Shown here one piece after another: positions 16,890 through 25,205 of a DNA stretch of 64,000 bases. Both the position numbers and the translations under genes were made by a program. The stretch's first letter is position 1; every line of letters begins with the position of its first letter. The notes under the pieces were generated by a model, which saw nothing but the letters and a program-made list of their open reading frames with translations, did no database searches and was not told where the DNA came from. The stretch comes from Tectiglobus sp965215755. Lineage in GTDB: Bacteria > Pseudomonadota > Alphaproteobacteria > Rhizobiales > Hyphomicrobiaceae. The stretch spans positions 1,116,001-1,180,000 of the forward strand of contig OZ244119.1 in the NCBI GenBank assembly GCA_965215755.1, written 5' to 3'.

Positions 16890-18659
16890 TTAACGGCAGG
16901 CGAGAGCTCTGCCGGCCGGGCGGAAATTATAATGACGATCGAGTAGACCGTGGCGCGGGTTATAGCCACGATCGACATCGACGAAGGTGTCAATTTGGAT
17001 CGTGGTGGCTTTGAGGCCAGGAGCTTTTTTCGCTGCCGATATGACGCGCACCATGATCAATTCATCGTCATAGTTTGCAATGGCCGGGTTGGCATTGGCC
17101 AGGCGGAGATTGACGTCAACCTGCAGATTATTGAAGACGGCAAAGGCCTCAATGTCATCCACGCGCTCTTCCAGGTCGTCAATGAGGTTCAACTGGATGA
17201 CAAATCCTGAAATCAGTTCTGCATTGCTGAGCTGGCGGAGTGCCGCAACGACGGTATCACGGGTCTCCCACTTGAAGCCCGAGCTGACGGAGTGAGCGAA
17301 GCGGCTACCCTGCTTTGGCTCATGTTTCGATGAGTGAGACTTGCCGACGAGAAACTTGACGCCGTCAATTGCGCGCAGCCGGCTGCAATCAGGCGCTAGG
17401 TCAGAGAGGTCGTCCGTTGCGCCAATGAATTCGACCTGTGAGATCAAAGCGCGATTGGCCTCGATGAGGTCGAGTTCGGCTGCGGTTGGAATGCCCAGAG
17501 TGAACAGCGCAAAGCGGATGCCTGTGCTATTGAACTCTACCATTCGCGCCCGGATTTGATCATCGGCCAGATCGCTTAGCGGTACACGAACGTGATCAAT
17601 GCCCATTTGCTGAAGACGCATTAAGACGTAGTCGTTGCGCGTGCGTTTGCGGGCGAATTCCTCCATGGGTCCGTTGTAAGGAAGGTCAATTGGCGTCGCC
17701 CAGGCATGGCGCAGTGGTGCAATCAGTGGGGTCGAAGGATTGGCGCTCCACTGGAGCTGGTCAGAACCAATACTTGATCCGTCGGCAAGCCCCTGGCCGT
17801 CTGTCGGAATGACCCTGACCCGATGACCTTGCGGCAGGACGTCGATTAACGTCACGCCAAACTTGCCTTCGTCATTGCGGCCGAATTCTTTTGGCGGATC
17901 GATGGCATACATCTCGGAATAGTCCTGCCGAATGAAGCTTGTCGCAGGCAGGCAGTAGAGCCGGGTTTGGCCGACCCGGTTATAGAAGAACTGGTGGACG
18001 TGTCCGGAGAAAACCGCCTCGATGTTGTGCTCTTTGACCAAGTTCAGAAACCAGGAACGGCCGGGTTCGGCGAAGTTGTCGTAATGGCTTTGTTCGCCGG
18101 GCTCAAAAATGAAGGGTGGATAGTGAGAACACAGAAAGATCCGCCGGCCTGTGTTGGCAGTGAGTGTTGTTTCCAGCCACTGCTTCTGTGACTTTTCGTG
18201 ATCGGTGCCGGAATTCACCAGGGACGAGTTGATCATGATGAACACACAGCCTTCATGCTCAAAGCTGTGATAGCTCTCGCCAAACTGGCCTTCATACTGT
18301 GCAATGGTGTCGTCATCAGCGGGGCCGGCAGGTGCATCGGGATTGGGCTTGTCTCCGATGTCATGATTACCCGGCATGAATTGCATTTTGTCCCGGAGCG
18401 GGGCGAAGATCTCGTGCGCTTGTTCGCAGGCATCGAGGTAGGTTGGCAGGTGCGGCAGGGGATGGACCATGTCGCCAAGATGAAGCACCAATGGAGGCTG
18501 AGACTGCCCAATTGCTGCCATCGCAAAGCGGGCCCGATCATTGGCAAGGTCATTCACTGGAAACGGCGAAGATTCATCAAGTTTCTTCGGGCGGATGTGC
18601 GTGTCGGAGATGATTGCGAAGGTGAAAAGTGGCTGTTGTTGTGATTGCTCAGACGACAT
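16890..18659 (-). CDS. Calcineurin-like metallophosphoesterase with long C-terminal extension
   Basis: A 589-residue protein. The first ~270 residues hold a metallophosphoesterase domain with all five metal blocks: DTHIRP, LGDMVH, GNHD, the His of SHYPP and GHVHQ. The second half (about 300-589) has no domain I can name. No signal peptide is seen, so it is probably cytoplasmic. The ATG at 18659 follows AGAGGTG. It stands alone, divergent from the SelW gene (intergenic about 177 bases). Substrate could be a phosphodiester or nucleotide; not determinable. Confidence 0.88.
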   Translation of the reverse strand: MSSEQSQQQPLFTFAIISDTHIRPKKLDESSPFPVNDLANDRARFAMAAIGQSQPPLVLHLGDMVHPLPHLPTYLDACEQAHEIFAPLRDKMQFMPGNHDIGDKPNPDAPAGPADDDTIAQYEGQFGESYHSFEHEGCVFIMINSSLVNSGTDHEKSQKQWLETTLTANTGRRIFLCSHYPPFIFEPGEQSHYDNFAEPGRSWFLNLVKEHNIEAVFSGHVHQFFYNRVGQTRLYCLPATSFIRQDYSEMYAIDPPKEFGRNDEGKFGVTLIDVLPQGHRVRVIPTDGQGLADGSSIGSDQLQWSANPSTPLIAPLRHAWATPIDLPYNGPMEEFARKRTRNDYVLMRLQQMGIDHVRVPLSDLADDQIRARMVEFNSTGIRFALFTLGIPTAAELDLIEANRALISQVEFIGATDDLSDLAPDCSRLRAIDGVKFLVGKSHSSKHEPKQGSRFAHSVSSGFKWETRDTVVAALRQLSNAELISGFVIQLNLIDDLEERVDDIEAFAVFNNLQVDVNLRLANANPAIANYDDELIMVRVISAAKKAPGLKATTIQIDTFVDVDRGYNPRHGLLDRHYNFRPAGRALACR

Positions 18660-18836
18660 TATTCACCTCTGAATTCACCCCGGGGGCCTTGCTGACACTT
18701 TATCCCTGAGGACTTAAAGCAATCCACTGATCTCAACAACGGTGGAGGCGTATGTAGCAGGCATGAGATGCAATTCCGACTCGCATTCAGATGTGCTATG
18801 GTCGGTGCTAGTTGGTACAGCATGCTGGAGGATCTA

Positions 18837-19055
18837 ATGAAGATTGAAATCGAATACTGCGGTGCTTGAAACTATGAGCCAAGCGCCCGTGCGGCGCAGG
18901 ATCATATTCTGAAGCAGAACCCTGAGGCTCAGATCGAACTCGTTCGCTCCGGAGGCGGGGTGTTCGAGATTACGGTTGATGGGCAGCTGAAATACTCGAA
19001 GAAGGCCACGGGCCAGTTTCCGACGGACGCGGAAATCAGCGCCTGCCTCGGTTAG
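18837..19055 (+). CDS. SelW-family selenoprotein (CGAU redox motif)
   Basis: A 72-residue thioredoxin-fold (Rdx) protein with an in-frame TGA at 18867-18869 read as selenocysteine 11. The N terminus reads MKIEIEYCGA-U-NYEPSARAA and the C-terminal half has the family block GGGVFEITVDG...YSKKATGQFP. The CxxU motif (C-G-A-U) and the GGVFEV/LIYSKK-like region match the SelT/SelW/SelH family, whose members are small selenium or cysteine oxidoreductases thought to work with glutathione or bind redox partners. GGAGG at 18827-18831, five bases before ATG 18837, is a strong ribosome site, and a three-part hairpin follows the TGA. Length is close to the family norm of 70-90 residues. It is missed entirely if TGA is treated as stop. 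It is monocistronic, ending at a hairpin at 19088-19111. Confidence 0.92.
18870..18906 (+). promoter_or_regulatory. Candidate bacterial SECIS hairpin (SelW gene)
   Basis: Begins three bases after the TGA: TATGA (18873-18877) pairs with TCATA (18902-18906), CC (18879-18880) with GG (18899-18900) and GCGCC (18883-18887) with GGCGC (18893-18897), leaving apical loop CGTGC. The loop is about 19-23 bases from the TGA, as expected for SelB binding. Confidence 0.78.
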
Positions 19056-19087
19056 CGGGCATCAGATTGACCGCTAAACAAAACGTT

Positions 19088-19111
19088 CAGGGGCCCTTCA
19101 AAAGGTCCCTG
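19088..19111 (+). terminator. Probable terminator after the SelW gene
   Basis: CAGGG-G-CC-TT pairs with AA-GG-T-CCCTG (one bulged C, one G-T pair) over a 3-base loop, followed by a weak ACTGTTTG. It sits 32 bases after the SelW stop. Confidence 0.55.
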
Positions 19112-19215
19112 ACTGTTTGAACTGATACGATCGGGCGTCATAGCCGCCTTCGTGCGATGCGAATAGTCTGCTGATGCCCCAATACCTGGCAGTCTCTCGA
19201 CGGTTCGCTATTGCG

Positions 19216-19294
19216 TGTCGCATTAAATCGGAGACAGAAATCACCGTAAGATTAGGCGTTTTCTGGCATATCTTGAATCGGCTTTAATGCGACA
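19216..19294. repeat. 12-bp perfect inverted repeat bracketing 79 bp
   Basis: TGTCGCATTAAA at 19216-19227 and its exact complement TTTAATGCGACA at 19283-19294 enclose 55 bases with no ORF. Size and ends resemble a tiny non-autonomous element, but no flanking target duplication is seen. It lies just past the 3' end of the ArsR-type gene. Confidence 0.5.
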
Positions 19295-19327
19295 AGCATT
19301 AGGAGACTTGGTGAAACGGCTGCATGT

Positions 19328-20011
19328 TCAGCCTTCAATCAGCTTTGTAAAGCGCTTCTCTCCTCCGCGCCGGAACTTAACTGTGCGGCTATCCGGGATG
19401 CGCTCTGCCATCCTGGAGTTAAACAGGAAGTCGAGAATTGCTAATCCAAGTGAGCCTGCGAGGTGTGTGCGCCGCTCGCTCCAGTCGAGGCAGGAACGAC
19501 ATATAGGCCGACGTGATCCGCGCAAGTCGGCAATATCAATCTCCATCTGGTCGAGAAAGAACTGTTCGCCACGTTTGGATACAACAAGTTCACCGCTGCT
19601 CGCTCGAATGAGCTTTCGCTGTTGCAGAATATCGAGCATCCACACGGCCCGGTCTCCTGCGAGGTGATCATAGCAAACCCGCGCCGTCCGCATTTCCGGA
19701 TCGCGCGGACCTGTCCGTGTGCGAACATGGCCGGTCCGTGCCGCCAGCCCCATCAACCGCTCAAGAACGTCAGCAACATCCGGCCCGGACAATCGATAGT
19801 AGCGATGGCGGCCCTGTTTAACAGGCAGCAGCAATCCGCCCTTCTCAAGCTTGGATAGATGGCTGCTTGCCGTCTGCGCGGTGACGCCTGCCTCGCGAGC
19901 GAGTTCCGTTGCGGTTAGCGCGCGGCCGTCCATTAGTGCGCTCAGGATGTTGGCACGCGCGGGATCACCGACCAGCGCTGCGACTCCTGCAATGTTAGGC
20001 CCTTCTTTCAT
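19328..20011 (-). CDS. ArsR/SmtB-family winged-helix regulator
   Basis: A 227-residue regulator. The N-terminal ~100 residues are an ArsR-type winged helix (VGDPARANILSALMDG, LTATELAREAGVTAQTASSH, LSKLEKGGLLLPVKQGRHRYY). The C-terminal half carries CYDHLAGDRAVWMLD and a cysteine pair CRSC, a layout of the larger ArsR subgroup. The start is 20011 (MKEGPNIAGVAAL); an upstream frame extension to 20203 overlaps the neighbouring promoter and IS and is not credible. It is divergent from the NIPSNAP-like gene at 20093 with 81 bases between, so it most likely represses that monooxygenase-like pair. Confidence 0.88.
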   Translation of the reverse strand: MKEGPNIAGVAALVGDPARANILSALMDGRALTATELAREAGVTAQTASSHLSKLEKGGLLLPVKQGRHRYYRLSGPDVADVLERLMGLAARTGHVRTRTGPRDPEMRTARVCYDHLAGDRAVWMLDILQQRKLIRASSGELVVSKRGEQFFLDQMEIDIADLRGSRRPICRSCLDWSERRTHLAGSLGLAILDFLFNSRMAERIPDSRTVKFRRGGEKRFTKLIEG

Positions 20012-20130
20012 ACTTCGATCGTAAGCGAAGCATTGATGTCGCGCAATGGGGTACGATTGGCTGGGATTCAGGATTGGATGAGAGGATTGGCGGTGACTGT
20101 CACCTGCATGATCGAGTACAAGATTGACCC

Positions 20131-21783
20131 TGGTTGTGTCAAAACGCGAATGCTGATTCAGTTCTTCTGCAGCTTTGCGGGAGCATGGCATGAAGCGGTT
20201 CATCGAAGGACAGGCACGGGATCAGGCTACATTCTTTCCTGAGTGCCTTGAGGATTGGATCGACGAGAACAATCCTGTCCGCGTTGTCGAAGCGTATGTC
20301 GAGAGTCTCGATCTTCGCAATCTTGGTTTCTGCGGTGTTGATCCTAAAGAGACTGGACGCCCCGCATATCACCCATCCGTCCTGCTCAAGCTCTACATCT
20401 ACGGCTATCTCAATGCCGTGCAGTCGAGCCGCCGATTGGAACGTGAAGCAGGCCGCAATGTCGAGGTGATGTGGCTGCTTGGCCGCCTTGTTCCTGACCA
20501 CAAGACGATTGCCGAGTTCCGTCGCAACAACGGTCCCGCCATCCGTAAGGTCTGCGCGCAGTTTGTTGAGTTGTGTCGTCGGATCGGCTTGTTAAACGAA
20601 GCGAGCGTTGCCATTGACGGCTCAAAGTTCAAGGCGGTCAACAACCGCGACCGGAACTACACCACCAACAAGATGAGGCGTCGCCTGGCGCAAATCGATG
20701 AGAGTATCGGGCGCTATCTGCACCAGCTTGAAAGCGCCGACCGCCAAGAGCGATCCAAAGCGCGGGCGATGCGCATCAATCGCTTGCATGAGAAGATCGA
20801 CAAGCTGCAAGAGGAGATGGAGCGTCTGGCCGCGATCGACAAGCAACGGTTGGAACAACCTGATGAGCAGATATCGCTGACCGATCCAGATGCCCGATCA
20901 ATGGCAACGAGTGGCCGTGGCTCGGGTGTTGTCGGCTACAATGTTCAAGCTGCCGTCGACACCAAGCATCATCTGATCGTGGCACATGATGTTGTCCAGA
21001 CCGGCAATGACACGGGACAGCTGGCGGCTATGTCGAAGAAGACCAAGCAGGTCCTTGGTGTCGACAAGCTCGATGTTGTCGCCGATCGCGGATACTTCTC
21101 GAGCGAGGAGATCCTCAAGTGCTCCAAGGCTGATATCATCGTCACGTTGCCGAAACCGCAAACCTCGAACAACAAGCGCAAGGGCCTCTTTGTCAAAGCG
21201 GACTTCAGGTATGTTCCTGATTATGACTTCTATATTTGTCCGGCGGGCGAGGTCTTGGTCTTCGTCTCGCATAAGCGCGATGGAGGGATGAACTTCCGAC
21301 GATACACGACCAAGCAATGCTCGGGCTGCAAACTCAAGACACGGTGCACAGAAGCTGCGCACCGCGTCGTCTCGCGTTGGGAGCACGAATACGTTCTGGA
21401 GGACGTCCAACGCCGCCTTGATGAAGATCCAAAAGCCATGCGAGTGCGCCGGGAGACGGTCGAGCATCCCTTCGGGACGATCAAGGCGCGCATGGGAGCA
21501 ACCCACTTCCTGATGAAGCGCCTGCATAACGTGAAGACGGAAATGTCACTCGCCGTCCTCGCCTACAATCTCACCCGCGTGATCAACATCATCGGGATCG
21601 GGCCGCTCATAGCCGCTCTCAAGGAGTTCTTGGCGCTTATTCTGACGAGCATGTTGCACAAATCGTCAGAACGGCTTTCTGGCTCGCCGACAATCAACTA
21701 CTAGGTCAATCTCTGGCAAAATCCGAATGAAGGAAGCTCAACCATCGACAACGCCACGTGGAACCATGTTTTTACACGGCCAA
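20131..21783 (+). mobile_element. IS1182-family insertion sequence, apparently intact
   Basis: About 1.65 kb with one transposase gene. The ends are imperfect inverted repeats: left TGGTTGTGTCAAAAC from 20131, and right (read inward on the minus strand from about 21782) TGGCCGTGTAAAAAC, matching at 12 of 15 positions. It is flanked by GACCC on both sides (20126-20130 and 21784-21788), taken as the target duplication; the exact edge is uncertain by one base. Inserted in the NIPSNAP-like gene. Confidence 0.85.
20190..21704 (+). CDS. IS1182-family transposase
   Basis: A 504-residue DDE transposase. The N-terminal DUF772-like region (FFPECLEDWIDENNPVRVV ... GRPAYHPSVLLKLYIYGY) is followed by the DDE catalytic core: D in VAIDGSKFKA, D in VVADRGYFSSEE and E in RRETVEHPFGTIKARMG. 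A coiled coil (about 175-225) and a cysteine cluster (CSGCKLKTRC) are typical of the family. The frame is intact, so the element may be active. ATG 20190 is preferred (CGGGAG at 20178-20183). Confidence 0.95.
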   Translation: MKRFIEGQARDQATFFPECLEDWIDENNPVRVVEAYVESLDLRNLGFCGVDPKETGRPAYHPSVLLKLYIYGYLNAVQSSRRLEREAGRNVEVMWLLGRLVPDHKTIAEFRRNNGPAIRKVCAQFVELCRRIGLLNEASVAIDGSKFKAVNNRDRNYTTNKMRRRLAQIDESIGRYLHQLESADRQERSKARAMRINRLHEKIDKLQEEMERLAAIDKQRLEQPDEQISLTDPDARSMATSGRGSGVVGYNVQAAVDTKHHLIVAHDVVQTGNDTGQLAAMSKKTKQVLGVDKLDVVADRGYFSSEEILKCSKADIIVTLPKPQTSNNKRKGLFVKADFRYVPDYDFYICPAGEVLVFVSHKRDGGMNFRRYTTKQCSGCKLKTRCTEAAHRVVSRWEHEYVLEDVQRRLDEDPKAMRVRRETVEHPFGTIKARMGATHFLMKRLHNVKTEMSLAVLAYNLTRVINIIGIGPLIAALKEFLALILTSMLHKSSERLSGSPTINY

Positions 21784-22090
21784 GACCCGTTCCGGCGCGC
21801 GCAATTTGAGCACTATGCACAGAATTGGCTCCGTATCATTCCAGTTTGCGGCGGTGATCTGGTTGGTTACTTCATGCCCCACGAGGTGACGAACAATATT
21901 GCGGTCGCCCTAATTGCATTCGACAGTATGGCGGACTACGAAGCCTATCGTTACCGTCTAAAGGAAGATCCTGCAGGTATCGAAAACTTTCGGTTCGCGG
22001 AGGAAAACCGTCTCATTATCGAGGAACGTAGGACATTTCTTAAAAAGGTTTTTTAGCTTCGGCGACCAGCACCCGTTTAAGGAGAGCGAG

Positions 22091-22435
22091 ATGATTGCGG
22101 TTATATTTGAAGTCTGGCCGGATGATAAGCATCGCGATGCCTATCTTGATATTGCTTCTGAGTTGCGGCCGCTTCTGGAAGAAGTTGAAGGGTTCATTTC
22201 GGTCGAGCGGTTCCAATCCATTACGGACTCCGGCAAACTGCTTTCCCTGTCGTTCTTCGAGGATGAGGAAGCGGTCCAGCGCTGGCGCAATATCGCTGAG
22301 CATCGTGTCGCTCAGGCGCGCGGTCGACTGGATATATTCAAGGACTACCGGCTACGGGTGGCAGGCGTGATGCGGGATTATGGAATGCATGAACGCGAGC
22401 AAGCGCCGGCCGACAGCGTCGACCGGCATGGCTAG
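22091..22435 (+). CDS. Antibiotic biosynthesis monooxygenase (ABM)-domain protein
   Basis: A 114-residue dimeric alpha-beta barrel protein. The core VIFEVWPDDKHRDAYLDIASELRPLLEEVEGFISVERF followed by LLSLSFFEDEEAVQRWR (quoted in pieces) is typical of ABM proteins, some of which oxidise quinols or aromatics without cofactor. ATG 22091 has GGAGAGCGAG in front. It lies 34 bases after the NIPSNAP-like gene and was probably co-transcribed with it before the IS insertion, which may now be polar. Function in this organism unknown. Confidence 0.82.
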   Translation: MIAVIFEVWPDDKHRDAYLDIASELRPLLEEVEGFISVERFQSITDSGKLLSLSFFEDEEAVQRWRNIAEHRVAQARGRLDIFKDYRLRVAGVMRDYGMHEREQAPADSVDRHG

Positions 22436-22688
22436 TTGTGAATGTTCAGCTGGTTGTATGCATTTTTTCGGAACATTATCCATACGGCCCATAAATCAAC
22501 GTCCTGCCTGCGCAGCGATGACGAATGAGAGTTTGTCTTGGTCAGCACCAAGTGGTCAGTTGTCCCTGCTCGGAAACAAATGCTGATCAGCCAATTCGGC
22601 CTGGCCGGGGACAACCTCTTGAAGCTTCACAACTTGTGACCGTCATTGCTAATCGTGGATGCCCAAGATTTGGCAGGCTGAGGCTGGT

Positions 22689-22985
22689 TTAATCTCCGGT
22701 CTCGGCTTCGCGGGCTAATACCTTGTAGACGACTTCGGATGTATCCTTTGAGGGTACGACGGGAACGATTTCAAAATCGGCGAGGTCTGACCAGCTTGTG
22801 ACCCATTCCTGAAGCAAGCGGACATCGTCACATTCCATCAATTGAAAGCAGCGATCGAAGTTGGCTTCGATCCAGCTGCCAACATAGGTTAATCCTTCAG
22901 GTGACATCCGTCCCTTTTCCTGGAAACGTCTATAGACGGCTTTGGCATCCTGATTGCGAAAGCGCTCGATCACCATGAACAGCAT
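22689..22985 (-). CDS. DUF3303-family small protein
   Basis: A 98-residue protein matching the DUF3303 pattern MLFMVIERF ... PEGLTYVGSWIE ... CFQLMECDD, a ferredoxin-like (dimeric barrel) fold of unknown role. The start is ATG 22985 with GAGGAG six bases upstream; a GTG at 23000 would add five residues. It lies alone upstream of the ABM gene stop in convergent orientation. Nothing else of note is seen in the 253 bases between 22435 and 22689. Confidence 0.82.
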   Translation of the reverse strand: MLFMVIERFRNQDAKAVYRRFQEKGRMSPEGLTYVGSWIEANFDRCFQLMECDDVRLLQEWVTSWSDLADFEIVPVVPSKDTSEVVYKVLAREAETGD

Positions 22986-23126
22986 GGGTGTTCTCCTCAC
23001 TTGATCTCTGACTCAGTTGCCGGATGCGCCATATCTGAAACAGGTTGAGGCATATCCGGCGAATTTTGTGCAAGTTTTGCTTGCTCCGGTAGCGTGTTTG
23101 ACGAACTGCCGGAGTTTGCAGTTGGG

Positions 23127-24059
23127 CTAGAAACCGACCTGATCGCCGCCCTTCAGCTGCAGGATCTCTCGCGCCTCATCGGGTGTCGCAATCTCGCGGC
23201 CAAGGCCTTCGATGATTTGACGGACGAGCGTCACTTGTTCCGCGTTGCTCTCGGCCATTTTGCCTGGTCCTGCCCACAGCGAGTCTTCCATGCCGACACG
23301 AACATTACCGCCCATGGCCGCTGCCAACGCTGCAATGCGCATTTGGTGCCGCCCAGCTGCGAGGACACTCCACTGGTAGTTATCGCCGAAGAGACGATCG
23401 GCGGTTCGGCGCATGTGCGCAACGTCTTCTTCGTGCGTGCCAATGCCGCCAAGAATTCCGAATACGGACTGCACGAAGAACGGCGGCTTGATGATTTCAC
23501 GGTCTGCCATGTGGGCCAGTGTGTAAAGATGACCGATGTCGTAGCACTCAACCTCGAAGCGCGTGCCGTTTTCCGCACACTGGGTCAGGATGTATTCGAT
23601 GTCGGCGAAGGTGTTCTTGAAGAAGCCTGACTTTGATCCTTCCAGATAAGTGCGCTCCCAGTCATGCTTGAATTCCTTAAAGCGGTTCAGCATCGGATAG
23701 AGACCAAAATTCATTGTTCCCATATTGAGACTGGCGACTTCCGGCTTGAAGTCGATCGCTGGTTGCGCGCGCTCCTCCACGGTCATTGTCATGGCGCCGC
23801 CGGTGGTAATGTTGATCACGGCAGGGGAGCGTTGCTTGATGACTTTGAGGAACGGTGAAAACGCATCCATGGACTGGTCGGGCTTGCCGGTTTCCGGGTC
23901 GCGGGCGTGGAGATGCACGATGGCTGCGCCGGCTTCTGCCGCACCGATGGCCGCGTCTGCGATTTGCTCGGCCGTGATTGGTAGATGTTCCGACATTGTC
24001 GGTGTGTGGATAGAACCCGTGACTGCGCACGTGATAATAACTTTGTCTGATTTGGCCAT
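23127..24059 (-). CDS. BKACE-family beta-keto acid cleavage enzyme
   Basis: A 310-residue TIM-barrel zinc enzyme of the 3-keto-5-aminohexanoate/beta-keto acid cleavage family, which condenses a beta-keto acid with acetyl-CoA to give acetoacetate and a new CoA ester. The zinc motif HLHARDP, the strand SLNMGTMNFG and the later FVQSVFGILGGIG and VGMEDSLWAG blocks are all present. It follows the 3-hydroxyacyl dehydrogenase-like gene (32-base gap, same strand). In carnitine breakdown the pair is L-carnitine dehydrogenase plus dehydrocarnitine cleavage enzyme, so a carnitine or analogous 3-hydroxy acid pathway is a reasonable inference. Confidence 0.93.
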   Translation of the reverse strand: MAKSDKVIITCAVTGSIHTPTMSEHLPITAEQIADAAIGAAEAGAAIVHLHARDPETGKPDQSMDAFSPFLKVIKQRSPAVINITTGGAMTMTVEERAQPAIDFKPEVASLNMGTMNFGLYPMLNRFKEFKHDWERTYLEGSKSGFFKNTFADIEYILTQCAENGTRFEVECYDIGHLYTLAHMADREIIKPPFFVQSVFGILGGIGTHEEDVAHMRRTADRLFGDNYQWSVLAAGRHQMRIAALAAAMGGNVRVGMEDSLWAGPGKMAESNAEQVTLVRQIIEGLGREIATPDEAREILQLKGGDQVGF

Positions 24060-24091
24060 GTGAGTGCCTCCCGAGTTTTGTCGATCAGTTG

Positions 24092-25027
24092 CTATTGATG
24101 AGATTTCTGGGCGCGTTTGTGGGCGACCAATGCGGCCAGACGATCGTCGCGCCAGCGGCTTTTGTTGAGAACCTCTTCGGTTGTTGGCTTGCGCCCCCAG
24201 TCCTCTAGTACGCGGGCCCGGTTTTCCTCACTCCAGATTTCCGGTGTGACCGGAGGTGCAGACAAACCGTGCATCGTTTCAGCAAATCGATCGAAATAGT
24301 CGGCCATGCCTGCGGGTGCATTCAGCTCGATCGTTTCGAAAGGCCCCATGAACGACCACCTCAAGCCCAGCCCATGAGCGATTGTCTTATCGAGATCGTC
24401 GGCCGTGCAATATCCTTCGCCGACCAGCCGTAGGGCTTCAGCAACCAGGACAGCCTGCATGCGATTGAGGATGAAGCCATCAATCTCTTTCTTCACCTCG
24501 ACGGAAACCTGGCCGACAGAGTCGTAGATCTGGCGCGCGCGCTTCACAACACCTGGTGAGGTCCATGGCGCGCCACATAGTTCGACGATCGGGACGACGT
24601 GGGGTGGGTTGACCGGATGTGCAATCAGACATCGGTCGCGCCCCTCAAGTCCTTCTGTAAAACGGGAGGCCACGATCGCGGACGACGAAGAGGCGAGGAT
24701 TGCTGAGCGTGGCGTGGCGGCATCCAGCTGTTTGAAGAGTTCAATCTTCGCATCCACACGCTCAGGACCAGACTCCTGGACAAGCTCGACGCCGTCAACG
24801 GCCTCCTCAAGAGAGGCGGCGACGGTAATGCGCTTGGCAGCCCCGTCCGGATCATCCACAAGGCCGTGACCAGCCAGGTCCTTGAGTGATTCCTGGATAA
24901 GTCCCGGGGCCGCTGCGCGCGTTGGCTCGTGCGCGTCATAAACCGAGACATCCCACCCGGCGCGGGCGAATACGTTGGACCAGGCGCGCCCTATTAGACC
25001 GACACCAATGATACCGACACGCGGCAT
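24092..25027 (-). CDS. 3-hydroxyacyl-CoA dehydrogenase-like (L-carnitine dehydrogenase/lambda-crystallin type)
   Basis: A 311-residue NAD-dependent dehydrogenase. The Rossmann loop GVGLIGRAW is at about residues 7-15, followed by acidic D in VYDAHE selecting NAD. The catalytic region HPVNPPHVVPIVELCGAP and the helix KEIDGFILNRMQ are typical of lambda-crystallin/L-carnitine dehydrogenase relatives. Start ATG 25027 has GGGAGGAAG in front. It shares an operon with the BKACE gene, which would cleave its beta-keto product. L-carnitine is the leading but unproven substrate. Confidence 0.9.
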   Translation of the reverse strand: MPRVGIIGVGLIGRAWSNVFARAGWDVSVYDAHEPTRAAAPGLIQESLKDLAGHGLVDDPDGAAKRITVAASLEEAVDGVELVQESGPERVDAKIELFKQLDAATPRSAILASSSSAIVASRFTEGLEGRDRCLIAHPVNPPHVVPIVELCGAPWTSPGVVKRARQIYDSVGQVSVEVKKEIDGFILNRMQAVLVAEALRLVGEGYCTADDLDKTIAHGLGLRWSFMGPFETIELNAPAGMADYFDRFAETMHGLSAPPVTPEIWSEENRARVLEDWGRKPTTEEVLNKSRWRDDRLAALVAHKRAQKSHQ

Positions 25028-25205
25028 GGCTTCCTCCCAATTGTTTTGAACTGTTGGATGCACTCTAACATGTCAAATGCGCAGTGGGGGGCACGCAATT
25101 CATCACGCCCGCACAATATCGCCCATCTGGGAGGCCCGCTCTTGAACCGGCTTGCATCTGTGAGGGATCTCTGTCTTTGCTCGGGCAGAAATATGGGAGA
25201 AGACG

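Larger units (their letters stand above)
20093..22056 (+). pseudogene. NIPSNAP-family protein gene interrupted by IS1182-like element
   Basis: The 5' part is 20093-20130 (GTG start, AGAGG upstream) and reads VTVTCMIEYKIDP. The 3' part resumes at 21784 as DPFRRAQFEHYAQNW and ends at 22056. Removing 20131-21783 and one GACCC copy joins the frame exactly (YKID-PFRRAQFEHY), giving a normal ~104-residue NIPSNAP-type protein with the usual pattern IDP...FE.Y...W. NIPSNAP/dimeric alpha-beta barrel proteins often accompany small monooxygenases; the ABM-like gene follows 34 bases downstream. The 3' piece may still be expressed from an in-frame ATG at 21727 within the IS end or from 21766, but it lacks the first strand. 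No other damage is seen, so the insertion looks recent. Confidence 0.87.

Noticed and set aside
20121..21712. AGATTGACC/GGTCAATCT as the ends of the insertion sequence
   Set aside because: The left copy is part of the interrupted NIPSNAP gene (AAG ATT GAC CC). The longer imperfect repeats at 20131 and 21783 plus the GACCC duplication restore the gene exactly.
22436..22688. Possible gene between ABM and DUF3303
   Set aside because: Only short frames without ribosome sites or recognisable patterns.
23094..23630. 178-aa plus-strand frame over the BKACE gene
   Set aside because: Antisense to a well-defined enzyme; no independent evidence.
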